A DNA stretch of 15,444 bases from JALONO01 sp038209965 (lineage in GTDB: Bacteria; Bacteroidota; Bacteroidia; Cytophagales; Thermoflexibacteraceae): positions 1 through 15,444 of the forward strand of contig JBBQXF010000113.1 in the NCBI GenBank assembly GCA_038209965.1, given 5' to 3'. Each line of letters begins with the position of its first letter. Position 1 is the stretch's first letter. The notes beneath the pieces were generated by a model. It ran no database searches and was not told where the DNA came from. It saw nothing but the letters and a program-made list of their open reading frames with translations. The translations under genes and the position numbers were made by a program. Positions 1 to 7,451 of this stretch are shown here, one piece after another.

Positions 1-34
1 CAAATAGCGTTTCTGACCGTCAAACATAGACCCG

Positions 35-439
35 ATGCCCGTTACCTATCGCTCTGACCGCCGCTTGACTGTGGCAGAATTCAAAGACCTGCTCGTCCGC
101 TCCACGCTCGCCGAGCGTCGGCCAGTGGATGAACCGCTCCGCCTCCAACAAATGCTGGATCACGCCCAACTGCTGGTCTCGGCTTGGGAAGGCGATTTAC
201 TGGTGGGCATTTCGCGTGCCCTGACCGATTTTGCGTTTTGCTGTTACTTGTCCGACCTGGCCGTCGATGCGCAATACCAGCACCAAGGCATCGGCAAAAA
301 ATTGGTGGAACTGACCCACGAACTGGTGGGCCCCCAAACGACCCTGATCCTGTTGGCTGCGCCCATGGCCATTGATTACTATCCAAAAATCGGGATGGCC
401 CACGCCAGCAACTGTTTTTTATTGCCCCGAAAAACCTAG
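35..439 (+). CDS. GNAT family N-acetyltransferase
   Basis: A 134-residue single-domain acetyltransferase of the GNAT superfamily, expected to move an acetyl group from acetyl-CoA to an amine; the substrate cannot be told from sequence. The core runs from the strand LLVSAWEGDLLVGISRAL (residues 46-63), through YLSDLAVDAQYQHQGIGKKL (71-90), to the late strand around TLILLAAP (103-110) and a C-terminal YYPKIGM segment (115-121). The Q-x-x-G-x-G motif at residues 82-87 is the acetyl-CoA pyrophosphate-binding loop (motif A). The length is normal for a minimal GNAT of the YjdJ/PhnO-like type. The ATG start is the only reasonable one, and only 34 bases of upstream sequence are visible, so its promoter and any upstream partner are outside the window. 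It is separated from recF by 119 bases and is probably not tied to it functionally. The family is certain, the function unknown. Confidence 0.9.
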   Translation: MPVTYRSDRRLTVAEFKDLLVRSTLAERRPVDEPLRLQQMLDHAQLLVSAWEGDLLVGISRALTDFAFCCYLSDLAVDAQYQHQGIGKKLVELTHELVGPQTTLILLAAPMAIDYYPKIGMAHASNCFLLPRKT

Positions 440-546
440 GCCCGCCCTTGTCGGCGAGGCTGGGGCAGCCGGTTGAGGCGAATCTAACTGGACATCTCAA
501 CTGACCTCCTTTTCACCTTTATCGCCCAATAATTGGCCTTTTGGCG

Positions 547-554
547 TAATTTCG
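547..554 (+). promoter_or_regulatory. Possible recF -7 promoter box
   Basis: TAATTTCG differs by one base from the Bacteroidetes primary-sigma -7 element TAnnTTTG. It lies five bases before the recF ATG, which would place the transcription start at or next to the start codon. No clear TTG/TTTG -33 element sits at the expected distance (about 19-21 bases), so support is weak. Confidence 0.3.
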
Positions 555-558
555 CCCC

Positions 559-1674
559 ATGTGGTTGCAACGCTTACACCTGCTCAATTTCAAAAATTAC
601 CCCGAACTCCAAGTCGAGTTTTCCCCCGCCATTAATGGCATAACGGGCCAAAATGGCAGTGGCAAAACCAACCTGCTCGATGCGATCTATTATTTGAGCA
701 CCACCAAAAGCGCTTTCCACAGCAACGACCAGCTTACCACCCGTTTTGGCGAGTCATTTTTCATGACCGAAGGGGAATTTGACCTCGATCAGGCCGAGAC
801 TTTCCGAATCAACTTGAGCGTGCAAGAAGGCAGGGGCAAAGTGCTGAAAGTCAACCGCCAAGAGTACGATCGGATGAGCAACCACATTGGCCGTTTTCCG
901 TGCGTGCTCGTCACCCCCAACGATACCGACCTGATCCGAGAGGGCAGCGAGTATCGGCGCAAATTTTTTGACGGGGTGATGGCCCAGGCCGATCCCCACT
1001 ACTTGGACCAACTGCTGCGCTACCACCGCCTGCTACAACAGCGCAATGGTTTATTGAAACAGTTTGCCGAGCGGCAATACTTCGACCGCAGCATGACCGA
1101 GGTGTATGATGCCCAACTGTTGCCCATTATCAATTTTTTGGCCAGTAAGCGACAGCTTTATTTGTACCAATTCCTGCCCGTTTTTCTGGCGCATTACCAA
1201 TTCATTTCGGGTGGTAACGAGGAAGTGGGCTTGCGCTATGAGTCAGAGGCGACCGACCCGCAGTTTGCCGACCGCTTTCGGGAGCAACTGCCCCGCGATC
1301 TAGCTGCCCAATACACCACCAAGGGCATTCATAAAGACGATTTCAGCTTTGAGATCAATGGCCGATCGATCAAAAAATTTGGCTCCCAAGGCCAGCAAAA
1401 ATCATTTGTCATTGCGCTCAAATTGGCCCAATTTGATTTTGTGGTGCAATGGAAAAAAATCAAGCCATTGTTACTTTTAGATGATATTTTTGATAAACTG
1501 GACGACCTGCGAATCCAAAAGCTGATGCAACTGATGGCCAATGGCGTTTTTGGCCAAGTGTTCCTGACCGACGCGCGGCCGGAGCGCACTCAGCAGATCT
1601 TCAAAGCCACCGGGCAGGCCATTCATCTGTTGGAAATGAGCGGCGGCCAAGTGGCTTCGGAATATACTTTGTAG
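559..1674 (+). CDS. recF: DNA replication and repair protein RecF
   Basis: RecF is a cytoplasmic SMC/ABC-type ATPase that works with RecO and RecR to load RecA at gapped DNA during recombinational repair. The protein begins with MWLQRLHLLNFKNY, the typical RecF start (strand, then N-F-K/R-N-Y). Walker A is GQNGSGKTN at residues 30-38; the ABC signature is the GSQGQQKS stretch near residues 275-282; Walker B is LLLLDDIFDKLD with the acidic pair at about 308-309. At 371 residues it is full length (family about 350-375), and nothing is broken. It is followed after 74 bases by the convergent OmpA-type lipoprotein gene, so it is the last gene of its transcript. In many Bacteroidota recF is followed by a DUF721/DciA-like gene; none is present here. 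A TAATTTCG box ends only five bases before the ATG, so the message may have little or no leader. Confidence 0.97.
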   Translation: MWLQRLHLLNFKNYPELQVEFSPAINGITGQNGSGKTNLLDAIYYLSTTKSAFHSNDQLTTRFGESFFMTEGEFDLDQAETFRINLSVQEGRGKVLKVNRQEYDRMSNHIGRFPCVLVTPNDTDLIREGSEYRRKFFDGVMAQADPHYLDQLLRYHRLLQQRNGLLKQFAERQYFDRSMTEVYDAQLLPIINFLASKRQLYLYQFLPVFLAHYQFISGGNEEVGLRYESEATDPQFADRFREQLPRDLAAQYTTKGIHKDDFSFEINGRSIKKFGSQGQQKSFVIALKLAQFDFVVQWKKIKPLLLLDDIFDKLDDLRIQKLMQLMANGVFGQVFLTDARPERTQQIFKATGQAIHLLEMSGGQVASEYTL

Positions 1675-1748
1675 CAGATTTGTGCGGGAGGTTGTCTTGG
1701 CTCGATGACTTTTCTTTTGACCAATCTTCGCGCCGAGGGGCTGATCAG

Positions 1749-2603
1749 TTATTCCCGTTGCGAAATTACCTGCAATCGGGGGATGACATACGCAGACACC
1801 ATACAAATGCGGCGACGTGGATCGTTGGATTTACCGTTGTCCTCAACCCCGGGCGGCAGTGCTTCGCCGTGGCCCTCGGGCGAAATCTCGACTGCTATGG
1901 GGTAATTGGCTTTCAATTGCTCTAACTGCTCGCGGATTATGCCTTCCACCGAGGCAGCCCGCTCGCGCGATAGCTCGGTGTTGGAGGTTTGCCGTTTCCG
2001 GTCGTCCCGCACTCCTTGCTTATCAGCGTAGCCATTGATATATAACTTCACCAATTTTTCTTTCTCTTTTAGGAATGGATCGGTGTTCCAGTTATCGATT
2101 AGAGCCTTGATGTCGGCACTGATCAGGCGGGCAATGGCTTCTTTGCCTTCACTGCTAAGTTTGGCACTACCAGTAGCAAAGAGCACATCAGCCTTGAGGG
2201 TCACGTCCAGTTCTTTGGCCATGCTTTTATCAATCAAGCCCAGCTCGAACGTGATCTGCTTGAGTTCAGTGGCCAATTCCTGAATTCGGGCATCATTGGC
2301 CGTGCGCTGGCTCTTACTGGCTTTTTTGTCGCTGGCAATCAGCACATTGAGTTCATCACTGATTTTTTTGGCCCGTTGTTTTTTCTCTTCAATATAGGGA
2401 ATAAAGTCGCGTACCGCCGAAGTGGGGTTGGTCTTCGTGCGCAGATCAAGTTGCTTGGCAATCTGGTCAGCTTGGACAATGGCCGCTTGCGCTTGGTTCA
2501 GGGTATCATTGGCCGCCGAATTGGGTTGGCTGCTTTTGCAAGCCACCAAGCCGATGATCAATAAGAGGGAGAAAAAAACGGGGATCCGTTTGAGGTGCTT
2601 CAT
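1749..2603 (-). CDS. Lipoprotein with C-terminal OmpA-like peptidoglycan-binding domain
   Basis: A 284-residue envelope lipoprotein. The N-terminus is a lipoprotein signal peptide: charged MKHLKR, a hydrophobic run to residue 21, then lipobox L-V-A-C with the lipidated cysteine at residue 22. Residues about 30-130 are Ala/Gln/Lys-rich and probably helical or coiled coil, likely spanning part of the periplasm. An OmpA-like domain follows from about residue 138 to 275. It shows VLFATGSAKLSSEG, GYADKQG (Asp194 is the expected peptidoglycan-contacting residue), NTELSRERAASV, GHGE and the closing DPRRRI with the conserved arginines. Known members tether the outer membrane to diaminopimelate peptidoglycan. 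The gene stands alone between convergent recF and the upstream J-protein gene on the same strand (79 bases away). The specific role is not deducible; a structural Pal/OmpA-like function is inferred. Confidence 0.9.
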   Translation of the reverse strand: MKHLKRIPVFFSLLLIIGLVACKSSQPNSAANDTLNQAQAAIVQADQIAKQLDLRTKTNPTSAVRDFIPYIEEKKQRAKKISDELNVLIASDKKASKSQRTANDARIQELATELKQITFELGLIDKSMAKELDVTLKADVLFATGSAKLSSEGKEAIARLISADIKALIDNWNTDPFLKEKEKLVKLYINGYADKQGVRDDRKRQTSNTELSRERAASVEGIIREQLEQLKANYPIAVEISPEGHGEALPPGVEDNGKSNDPRRRICMVSAYVIPRLQVISQRE

Positions 2604-2631
2604 AAGTTTTAAATATTGAAAAATGTCACGT

Positions 2632-2639
2632 TAAAGTTA
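2632..2639 (-). promoter_or_regulatory. Possible -7 promoter box of the OmpA-type lipoprotein gene
   Basis: On the minus strand this reads TAACTTTA, one base off TAnnTTTG, 28 bases before the ATG at 2603. A TTTATTTG run lies upstream, but at shorter spacing than the usual 19-21 bases. The 79-base gap from the J-protein gene would allow a separate promoter. Confidence 0.3.
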
Positions 2640-2682
2640 GCGAAATTTTCCCAAATAAACGTTTCTTGGTGTTCTTAGCGGT

Positions 2683-3102
2683 TTACAAATGCGAAAAAGC
2701 CCATAATCCAGAAAAAACAACCACTGAAATGACCAAAGTGACCACCCAGAAAACCCGCGTATATTCCCGTTCTAGGCGGAGTGCCTCTATATCGGGGCGA
2801 TAGACCCGGCGATAGACCGCTCTTTGACGGTTGGGCTTTGGGGCAGATGCCTGAGTGCTTGTCTGCCAATTCGCTTGCGGGTTGGCGGCAGCGTGCCATA
2901 CGATGATGTCATACGCTTGACGCTTGCGGGCGTCGGCCAATACGTGATAAGCTTCGTTGATTTCCTTGAATTTTTCTTCAAAATAGCGACTGCCCCCATT
3001 GACATCGGGGTGTAGGTGCATGGACAACCGACGGAAGGCCGATTTGATTTCGGTCGAGGAAGCACTGCGGTTCAATTCGAGCGCGGAATAGTAATCTTTC
3101 AT
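2683..3102 (-). CDS. Small membrane-anchored J-domain (DnaJ-type) protein
   Basis: A 139-residue co-chaperone-like protein. Residues 1-68 are a complete J domain beginning MKDYYSALEL, with the invariant HPD tripeptide at residues 31-33 and the helix III segment FKEINEAYHVLADARKRQAYD. In known J proteins the HPD loop stimulates ATP hydrolysis by DnaK/Hsp70. There is no Gly/Phe-rich region, zinc finger or client-binding C-terminal domain, so this is a class III (type C) J protein. Residues 75-115 form a basic, polar linker, and residues 117-136 (VFWVVTLVISVVVFSGLWAF) are one C-terminal transmembrane helix. The J domain would therefore face the cytoplasm as a tail-anchored protein and recruit DnaK to the inner membrane; that placement is inference. 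The gene is on the same strand as the downstream OmpA lipoprotein gene. Its partner or client is unknown. Confidence 0.9.
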   Translation of the reverse strand: MKDYYSALELNRSASSTEIKSAFRRLSMHLHPDVNGGSRYFEEKFKEINEAYHVLADARKRQAYDIIVWHAAANPQANWQTSTQASAPKPNRQRAVYRRVYRPDIEALRLEREYTRVFWVVTLVISVVVFSGLWAFSHL

Positions 3103-3378
3103 AGCAAGCCATGTAAGAAATCAAGCCAAAAAAAGTAAAAGTGTGGATACTGGTAACGCGATGAAGACAAAAGAATTGGTGCTCCATGAAGACCACCAAT
3201 AACCTTACTGAACAAATCTAGTCAACTGTGAGCGCTTAACCAAGCTGATCCCGGCAGAATGCAAATTTTGGGGGATGAGAACACCCCTGCCAGTCGCAGC
3301 GACCAAATAAACGCAATGTATGTATGTTTTGGTAAGCTATTACAGTTATTCCGGGTAGCTGGCGCGCCTGTCGGGTAT

Positions 3379-4530
3379 TCAGTGCCCGGCCCGAAATTTT
3401 TCCCAGGCGCTTTCCATCACTTTCGCCGTCAGTTCCTCAATATAATAAGAGCCTGCCGATGGATCGGTGGTTTTGCCCAAATAAGACTCTTCGTTCAGGA
3501 GTAGCGACACATTGGCCGCAATGCGGACTGATTGCGCCCCGGGCGCGGCCAAGCGGTGGTTGTGGGGCAGGACGGTCAACACGTTACAGCCCCCGATCAC
3601 GCCCGCCATAGCTTGAGTGGTATTGCTCAACAAGTTCAGGTTTGGGTCTTGCTGGGCACGCTCGTCGGTCTGGATACTGGTGCGGGCATGGATACAGAGA
3701 TCGCCCGGCCCATATTGGTTCAGGCCATACTCCTTGGCCATTTCGGCAAACAGCAGGCGCAAGGCCCGCAAACCAGCAATTTCAAAAAAGTATTGGTTGG
3801 TAAGTTCTTTGGTAAACTGGATTTTGGGGATAATCTCCCCCACGCTGGCTCCCTGTGCCACCAATGCCTTGATCAGTTGGGCCGCCTGCCCCAGCAAATC
3901 GGCCACGGCATCGGCCACCAATGGCCGGGCCGATTGCAAATCCAGTGGCCGAAAACCCGAAATGGGCATCCGCAGCAACCCCAGTGACAGTTCCAAGGGC
4001 AACACTGAACCAGAAGGAGTGCCGGCCACTTCCATGCTCCCCATCAGCGAAGCGACCGGGTGGCCTTGTTGGCGGACATATTCCAAATAGTTTTCCAGCA
4101 GAATGTCGGCCCCATTGCCCGCTGTAAATGATACGCCACAATACGGCAGCAGGATGCCTTGCAACAACCGGCCGAGATTGACCGCTTGGGCCTTGGTGCC
4201 CGAGACATCGAAAGCCACCTCGTCAATGCCCCGGTTCAAGTACGCGAGGGCAACTCGGTTGGCTTGGGCCTCATCGGCCACGGTGATTTGCATGCGGTTG
4301 CGCCAATGGCGGCCCAGCCCTTCGGAGGAGGCCCACAAGCTGGGGGCCAAGTGCCCGGTCAATGGCGCGGCAGCAGTATCGGGCGTATAAACGGCAGCCA
4401 GCGTAAAACCATCCGGGGTTTGCCAGTGGAGCGCCTGCTCAAAATCCGCCCCCTTGATTTCGGCCAAGGCCTGTTTTTTCCAGTCTTCGTAGGTAGCAGG
4501 GCTAAATTCGGCAAACAGGGATGCGGCCAT
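3379..4530 (-). CDS. mutA: Methylmalonyl-CoA mutase small subunit, C-terminally truncated
   Basis: Methylmalonyl-CoA mutase interconverts (R)-methylmalonyl-CoA and succinyl-CoA (propionate metabolism). The small subunit is the catalytically inactive, structural half of the heterodimer. The start MAASLFAEFSPATYEDWKKQ and the phrase IKGADFEQALHW match the N-terminus of this family. The TIM-barrel signatures follow: YFFEIAGLRALRLLFAEM, the CIHARTS segment, TTQAMAGVIGGCNVLTVLPHN and EESYLGKTTDPSAGSYYIEEL. The frame stops at residue 383 directly after AWEKFRAGH. Relatives normally continue for some 70 residues or more (AW-x-LF-x-x-IE-x-x-GG and onward). I see no continuation of that sequence in the other two minus-strand frames down to 3103. 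The large subunit (mutB), usually next in the operon, is absent on both sides. Family assignment is strong; whether the shortened protein is stable or functional is doubtful. Confidence 0.88.
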   Translation of the reverse strand: MAASLFAEFSPATYEDWKKQALAEIKGADFEQALHWQTPDGFTLAAVYTPDTAAAPLTGHLAPSLWASSEGLGRHWRNRMQITVADEAQANRVALAYLNRGIDEVAFDVSGTKAQAVNLGRLLQGILLPYCGVSFTAGNGADILLENYLEYVRQQGHPVASLMGSMEVAGTPSGSVLPLELSLGLLRMPISGFRPLDLQSARPLVADAVADLLGQAAQLIKALVAQGASVGEIIPKIQFTKELTNQYFFEIAGLRALRLLFAEMAKEYGLNQYGPGDLCIHARTSIQTDERAQQDPNLNLLSNTTQAMAGVIGGCNVLTVLPHNHRLAAPGAQSVRIAANVSLLLNEESYLGKTTDPSAGSYYIEELTAKVMESAWEKFRAGH

Positions 4531-4658
4531 GAGCGTTGTCGGTTGAGGTTGTTGATTTGTCCAAGAACCAACCAGTGTCTGATCGGCCCCTTAAAATAAC
4601 TGTTTTTTTGCTGATTATTTGTTGCAAATTTGCTTGTATTTTTATTCCCTTTCTGCTT

Positions 4659-5060
4659 ATGTCCGCTTTGTTTGGTTTATGGACGGGTTATGCGCTTGCG
4701 CTGGTGCTGCTGGCTGCCATCTATTACCTCCTGCGCAACCTTCAGCGGCAAAAGAGGCAGTTGGCCGAATATCAGCAAAAGGAAGCCGACCAGAAGCGAC
4801 GAATGATCGAGGCGTTGGTGGCAGATTACGAAAACACCACCAAAAGCATTGCGGACAAAAAAGGCAAAGCGACCCAAACCATTCAGCAGTATTTGGCGGC
4901 GGGCGAACTAAACGCCAAAGATCCCCTTTACCAAAATGCCAAAAAGCTCAATATTCTGCCCCCTAAAAAGAAGGTCGAGTTTCCCAAATGGCTCATTGCC
5001 CTGATTTCTTTCATCTTCGTGACCCTAGCCATCTGGGTGGGCAACCTACTGGCCAAATAA
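4659..5060 (+). CDS. Hypothetical protein with two membrane segments flanking a coiled coil
   Basis: I do not recognise a family. From the ATG at 4659 the product is 133 residues. A hydrophobic N-terminal segment (about residues 8-26, ending IYYLLRNLQRQ) is followed by a Gln/Lys/Glu-rich helical stretch (about 27-75), a short linker with LNILPPKKK (about 97-105), and a C-terminal transmembrane helix (about 109-131, WLIALISFIF...). The frame stays open upstream to a TTG at 4536, which would add 41 residues and a further hydrophobic stretch. I prefer 4659 because 4536 lies five bases from the divergent mutA start and the added codons cover the AT-rich promoter-like stretch 4590-4640. The gene is single, divergent from mutA and followed by a 191-base gap before ndh. 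A membrane-bound scaffold or adaptor role is only a guess. Confidence 0.7.
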   Translation: MSALFGLWTGYALALVLLAAIYYLLRNLQRQKRQLAEYQQKEADQKRRMIEALVADYENTTKSIADKKGKATQTIQQYLAAGELNAKDPLYQNAKKLNILPPKKKVEFPKWLIALISFIFVTLAIWVGNLLAK

Positions 5061-5170
5061 TCCCCTGCCAAAAGTAGTGTGCGCCAAGCCATTGACCACG
5101 CTCGGCTTTATCGTATATTTACGAATGGTTAAATCGCTGTGATTTTAGCCTTACCAGCCTTATACTTTGC

Positions 5171-5191
5171 CCCAATTCCTTTATAATTGGG
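5171..5191 (+). repeat. Small inverted repeat in the NADH dehydrogenase leader
   Basis: CCCAATT at 5171-5177 and AATTGGG at 5185-5191 form a 7-bp stem with a 7-base loop. The right arm's GGG overlaps GGGTT, which can instead pair with AACCC about ten bases downstream, so two exclusive foldings are possible. A TATACTTTG sequence at 5161-5169, loosely like a Bacteroidetes -7 element, sits just upstream, so this could be the 5' end of the ndh transcript. Confidence 0.3.
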
Positions 5192-5211
5192 TTACTTTTC
5201 GAAACCCGGGG

Positions 5212-5230
5212 TATTGTATTACGTACAATA
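5212..5230. promoter_or_regulatory. Perfect 7-bp dyad upstream of the NADH dehydrogenase gene (operator or leader hairpin)
   Basis: TATTGTATTACGTACAATA is a perfect inverted repeat, with arms TATTGTA and TACAATA around a 5-base centre. It lies 21 bases before the NADH dehydrogenase ATG. The symmetry is what a dimeric repressor or activator site looks like, or a small hairpin near the ribosome entry region. It does not match the Rex box (TTGTGAA half-sites) or the classical FNR box. The regulator is unknown. Confidence 0.45.
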
Positions 5231-5251
5231 AGTGACTTAAATTCTAGTTTT

Positions 5252-6625
5252 ATGCCATCTGACCACCTTGCCATCCATCAAATCGACCTTGAAGACATCC
5301 ATGGCGAAACCTCCATTGCCATTCCAGAACTCGGCATCCCCCGGGTTGTCATCATCGGCGGCGGGTTCGCCGGTATCGAATTGGTGAAAGCCCTGGCCGA
5401 CGATCATATCCAAATTGTGATGTTCGACCGCCACAATTACCACACTTTTCAACCGCTGCTGTACCAAGTGGCAACCGCTGGCCTCGAGCCTGACTCGATC
5501 GCTGGACCGATCCGCAAACTGTTCAAAGACACGCCCAACTTCCATTTCCGGTTTGGTTTGGTCAACCACATCCACCCGGAGAAAAATACCATTGCCACCT
5601 CGATCGGTGAACTGCGCTACGATTACTTGGTGATCGCCAACGGCACCCGGACCAATTATTTCGGTAATCAGAAGATGGCCGAGTTGGTGTTTCCCTTGAA
5701 GCAGTTGCACCAAGCCTTGGATCTGCGATCCAACATTTTGCAAAATTTGGAAAAAGCCCTCTTGGTCAAAGATAAGGACGAACAGCAGAGCTTGATGGAC
5801 ATCGTAATTGTGGGGGGTGGGCCTACCGGGGTGGAAGTGGCCGGGGCCTTGGGCGAGCTCAAACTGCACGTACTGCCCAAGGATTATCCCGAGCTGGATT
5901 TCCGCCAAATGGACATCCACCTCATCGACGGCGGGCCGCGCCTGCTGGGCACCATGTCTGACAATGCGGGCCGGCACGCCTATGATTACCTGACCAAACG
6001 GTTCAAAGTCAATGTGTTCCTCAACACTACCGTGACCGACTACGATGGCCGCGAAGTAACCCTTAGCAATGGCCGCAAGCTATACGCCCAAACGGTGGTG
6101 TGGGCGGCGGGGGTGGTCGGCAACCTGATCGATGGGCTCCCCGAAGAAGTGATCGTGCCCCGGGTCAACCGGATCACTGTCAATGAATTCAACCAAGTCC
6201 AAGGGTTCAACAATGTCTTCGCCCTGGGCGACATCGGGTGCATGATCACTGAGGCATTGCCCAATGGACATCCCCAACTGGCCCCCGTTGCCATGCAGCA
6301 GGGCCGTCTTTTGGCCAAAAACTTACAACGGCTCATCAGCAAAAAACCCTTGAAACCATTCAAATACCTAGACAAGGGCAGCATGGCCACCATTGGCCGC
6401 AACCGGGCGGTGGTGGATGTGGGCAAATTTAAATTTCAGGGCTGGATAGCCTGGTTTGTCTGGATGTTTGTCCATTTGCTCTACATTATCGGGTTTAGGA
6501 GCAAAATTGTGGTCATGCTGAACTGGTTCTGGAATTATTTTACTTACGACCGGGCTACCCGCTTGATTGTACGCCCGTATGTAAAGGAAAAATTGGAGAA
6601 AATACCCACTAATGCTGTGCGCTAA
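5252..6625 (+). CDS. ndh: Type II NADH:quinone oxidoreductase (NDH-2)
   Basis: A 457-residue single-subunit, non-proton-pumping dehydrogenase that passes electrons from NADH through FAD to membrane quinone. The FAD dinucleotide motif is VVIIGGGFAGIE (glycines at 36-38 and 41) and the NADH motif is IVIVGGGPTGVEVAGAL (188-193). The conserved FAD-contacting ALGDIG lies at 324-329, followed by the quinone-site segment PQLAPVAMQQGRLLAKN (341-357). Residues 398-414 (WIAWFVWMFVHLLYIIG) form the C-terminal membrane-anchoring helix typical of this family. Length and motif order are normal, with no sign of damage. The ATG at 5252 gives a roughly 30-residue lead before the first strand, common in Bacteroidota members. 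The gene is preceded by a 191-base gap holding a dyad and is followed after 72 bases by a secreted LolA-like protein on the same strand. Confidence 0.95.
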   Translation: MPSDHLAIHQIDLEDIHGETSIAIPELGIPRVVIIGGGFAGIELVKALADDHIQIVMFDRHNYHTFQPLLYQVATAGLEPDSIAGPIRKLFKDTPNFHFRFGLVNHIHPEKNTIATSIGELRYDYLVIANGTRTNYFGNQKMAELVFPLKQLHQALDLRSNILQNLEKALLVKDKDEQQSLMDIVIVGGGPTGVEVAGALGELKLHVLPKDYPELDFRQMDIHLIDGGPRLLGTMSDNAGRHAYDYLTKRFKVNVFLNTTVTDYDGREVTLSNGRKLYAQTVVWAAGVVGNLIDGLPEEVIVPRVNRITVNEFNQVQGFNNVFALGDIGCMITEALPNGHPQLAPVAMQQGRLLAKNLQRLISKKPLKPFKYLDKGSMATIGRNRAVVDVGKFKFQGWIAWFVWMFVHLLYIIGFRSKIVVMLNWFWNYFTYDRATRLIVRPYVKEKLEKIPTNAVR

Positions 6626-6697
6626 TCTTTGGGCACACCCAACAAATTTGGATTTATTCCGTTTAAGTTGTACATTCACCAACCCAACACGTAGAAT

Positions 6698-7441
6698 ATG
6701 AAAAAAATGATAGTGCAATGCCTTGCCTTCGTGGTGCTGCTGGCAGTCAACACCGTCCAAGCCCAAACCGCTGACGAAATTTTTGCCAAATATTTTCAGA
6801 ATACTGGCGGACTTGATAAATGGAAAGCCGTGAAAACCATGCAAATGGACGGCAAATATGCCTTGGTGGCCTACGGCATAGAATTACCATTGGCTTCCTT
6901 TTCCAAAGCGCCAAATATGGCCCGCCGTGAACTGGACTTCCAAGGCTTGAAGGTGACCCCATTTACTTATGACGGCACCACTGCTTGGAAACTGATGCCC
7001 GCTGAAGCGGGTGGAAGCGGTGCGCCCGAAAAAATGAGCGACGAAGAGGCCAAAGACATGATTTTGGATGCAGACATGGACAGCCCTTTGATCGATTATG
7101 CAACCAAGGGGCACACTGCCGAGTTGATGGGCAAAGAAACTGTTGAAGGCACCGAGTGTTTCAAAATCAAGTTTACCAGAAAGACGGGCAAAGTAGAATA
7201 CTACTTTTTTGAGCCCGAGAATTCGGTCTTAATCATGTTCCGCTCCACTGTAAAAGATCCGATGATGGGCGAAGTGGAAATGGATACTTTCTTTAGTGAC
7301 TACAAAGAAGTGGGCGGCCTCATGATCCCCCACTCAAATGATGTGAAGAACAAGGGAACCTCGGTTCAAAAATTAACTTGGGAAAAAATCCAAATCAATA
7401 CTCCCATTGATGAAAAGGTATTTGCCATGCCGAGCAAATAA
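6698..7441 (+). CDS. Secreted LolA-like / outer membrane lipoprotein-sorting family protein
   Basis: A 247-residue exported protein. The signal peptide MKKMIVQCLAFVVLLAVNTVQA is followed by Q-T-A-D-E. Signal peptidase I should cut after residue 22 (V-Q-A). The mature part begins with the pattern ADEIFAKYFQNTGGLDKWKAVKTMQMDGK. It continues with repeated beta-strand phrases (TFDGT-like FTYDGTTAWKLMP, ELMGKETVEGTECFKIKFTRKTGKVEYYFF, and the closing VQKLTWEKIQINTPIDEKVFAMP). Together these identify the widespread Bacteroidota family annotated 'outer membrane lipoprotein-sorting protein', built on a LolA/LolB-like open beta barrel. A periplasmic lipid- or lipoprotein-binding role is inferred from the fold; it is not the essential LolA itself. 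The stop is followed after 10 bases by a strong terminator. It may be read from its own promoter or with ndh 72 bases upstream. Confidence 0.85.
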   Translation: MKKMIVQCLAFVVLLAVNTVQAQTADEIFAKYFQNTGGLDKWKAVKTMQMDGKYALVAYGIELPLASFSKAPNMARRELDFQGLKVTPFTYDGTTAWKLMPAEAGGSGAPEKMSDEEAKDMILDADMDSPLIDYATKGHTAELMGKETVEGTECFKIKFTRKTGKVEYYFFEPENSVLIMFRSTVKDPMMGEVEMDTFFSDYKEVGGLMIPHSNDVKNKGTSVQKLTWEKIQINTPIDEKVFAMPSK

Positions 7442-7451
7442 GTTGCAATAG

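Noticed and set aside
440..558. G+C-rich gap between the acetyltransferase gene and recF, checked for a terminator
   Set aside because: Only short, imperfect complementarities are present and there is no T run after them.
1675..1748. Gap between convergent recF and the OmpA lipoprotein gene, checked for a shared terminator
   Set aside because: No stem longer than a few bases with a T tract was found.
3250..3295. Possible stem from GGCAG/CTGCC with GGGG/CCCC inside, after the mutA stop; also checked as a tRNA
   Set aside because: The arms overlap at one base, the loops are large and no T tract follows on either strand. No tRNA cloverleaf or cobalamin-riboswitch features could be found in 3103-3378.
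5237..5977. 246-codon minus-strand open frame opposite the NADH dehydrogenase gene
   Set aside because: It is fully antisense to a gene with clear NDH-2 motifs, its product has no recognisable features, and it also runs across the ndh start and leader.
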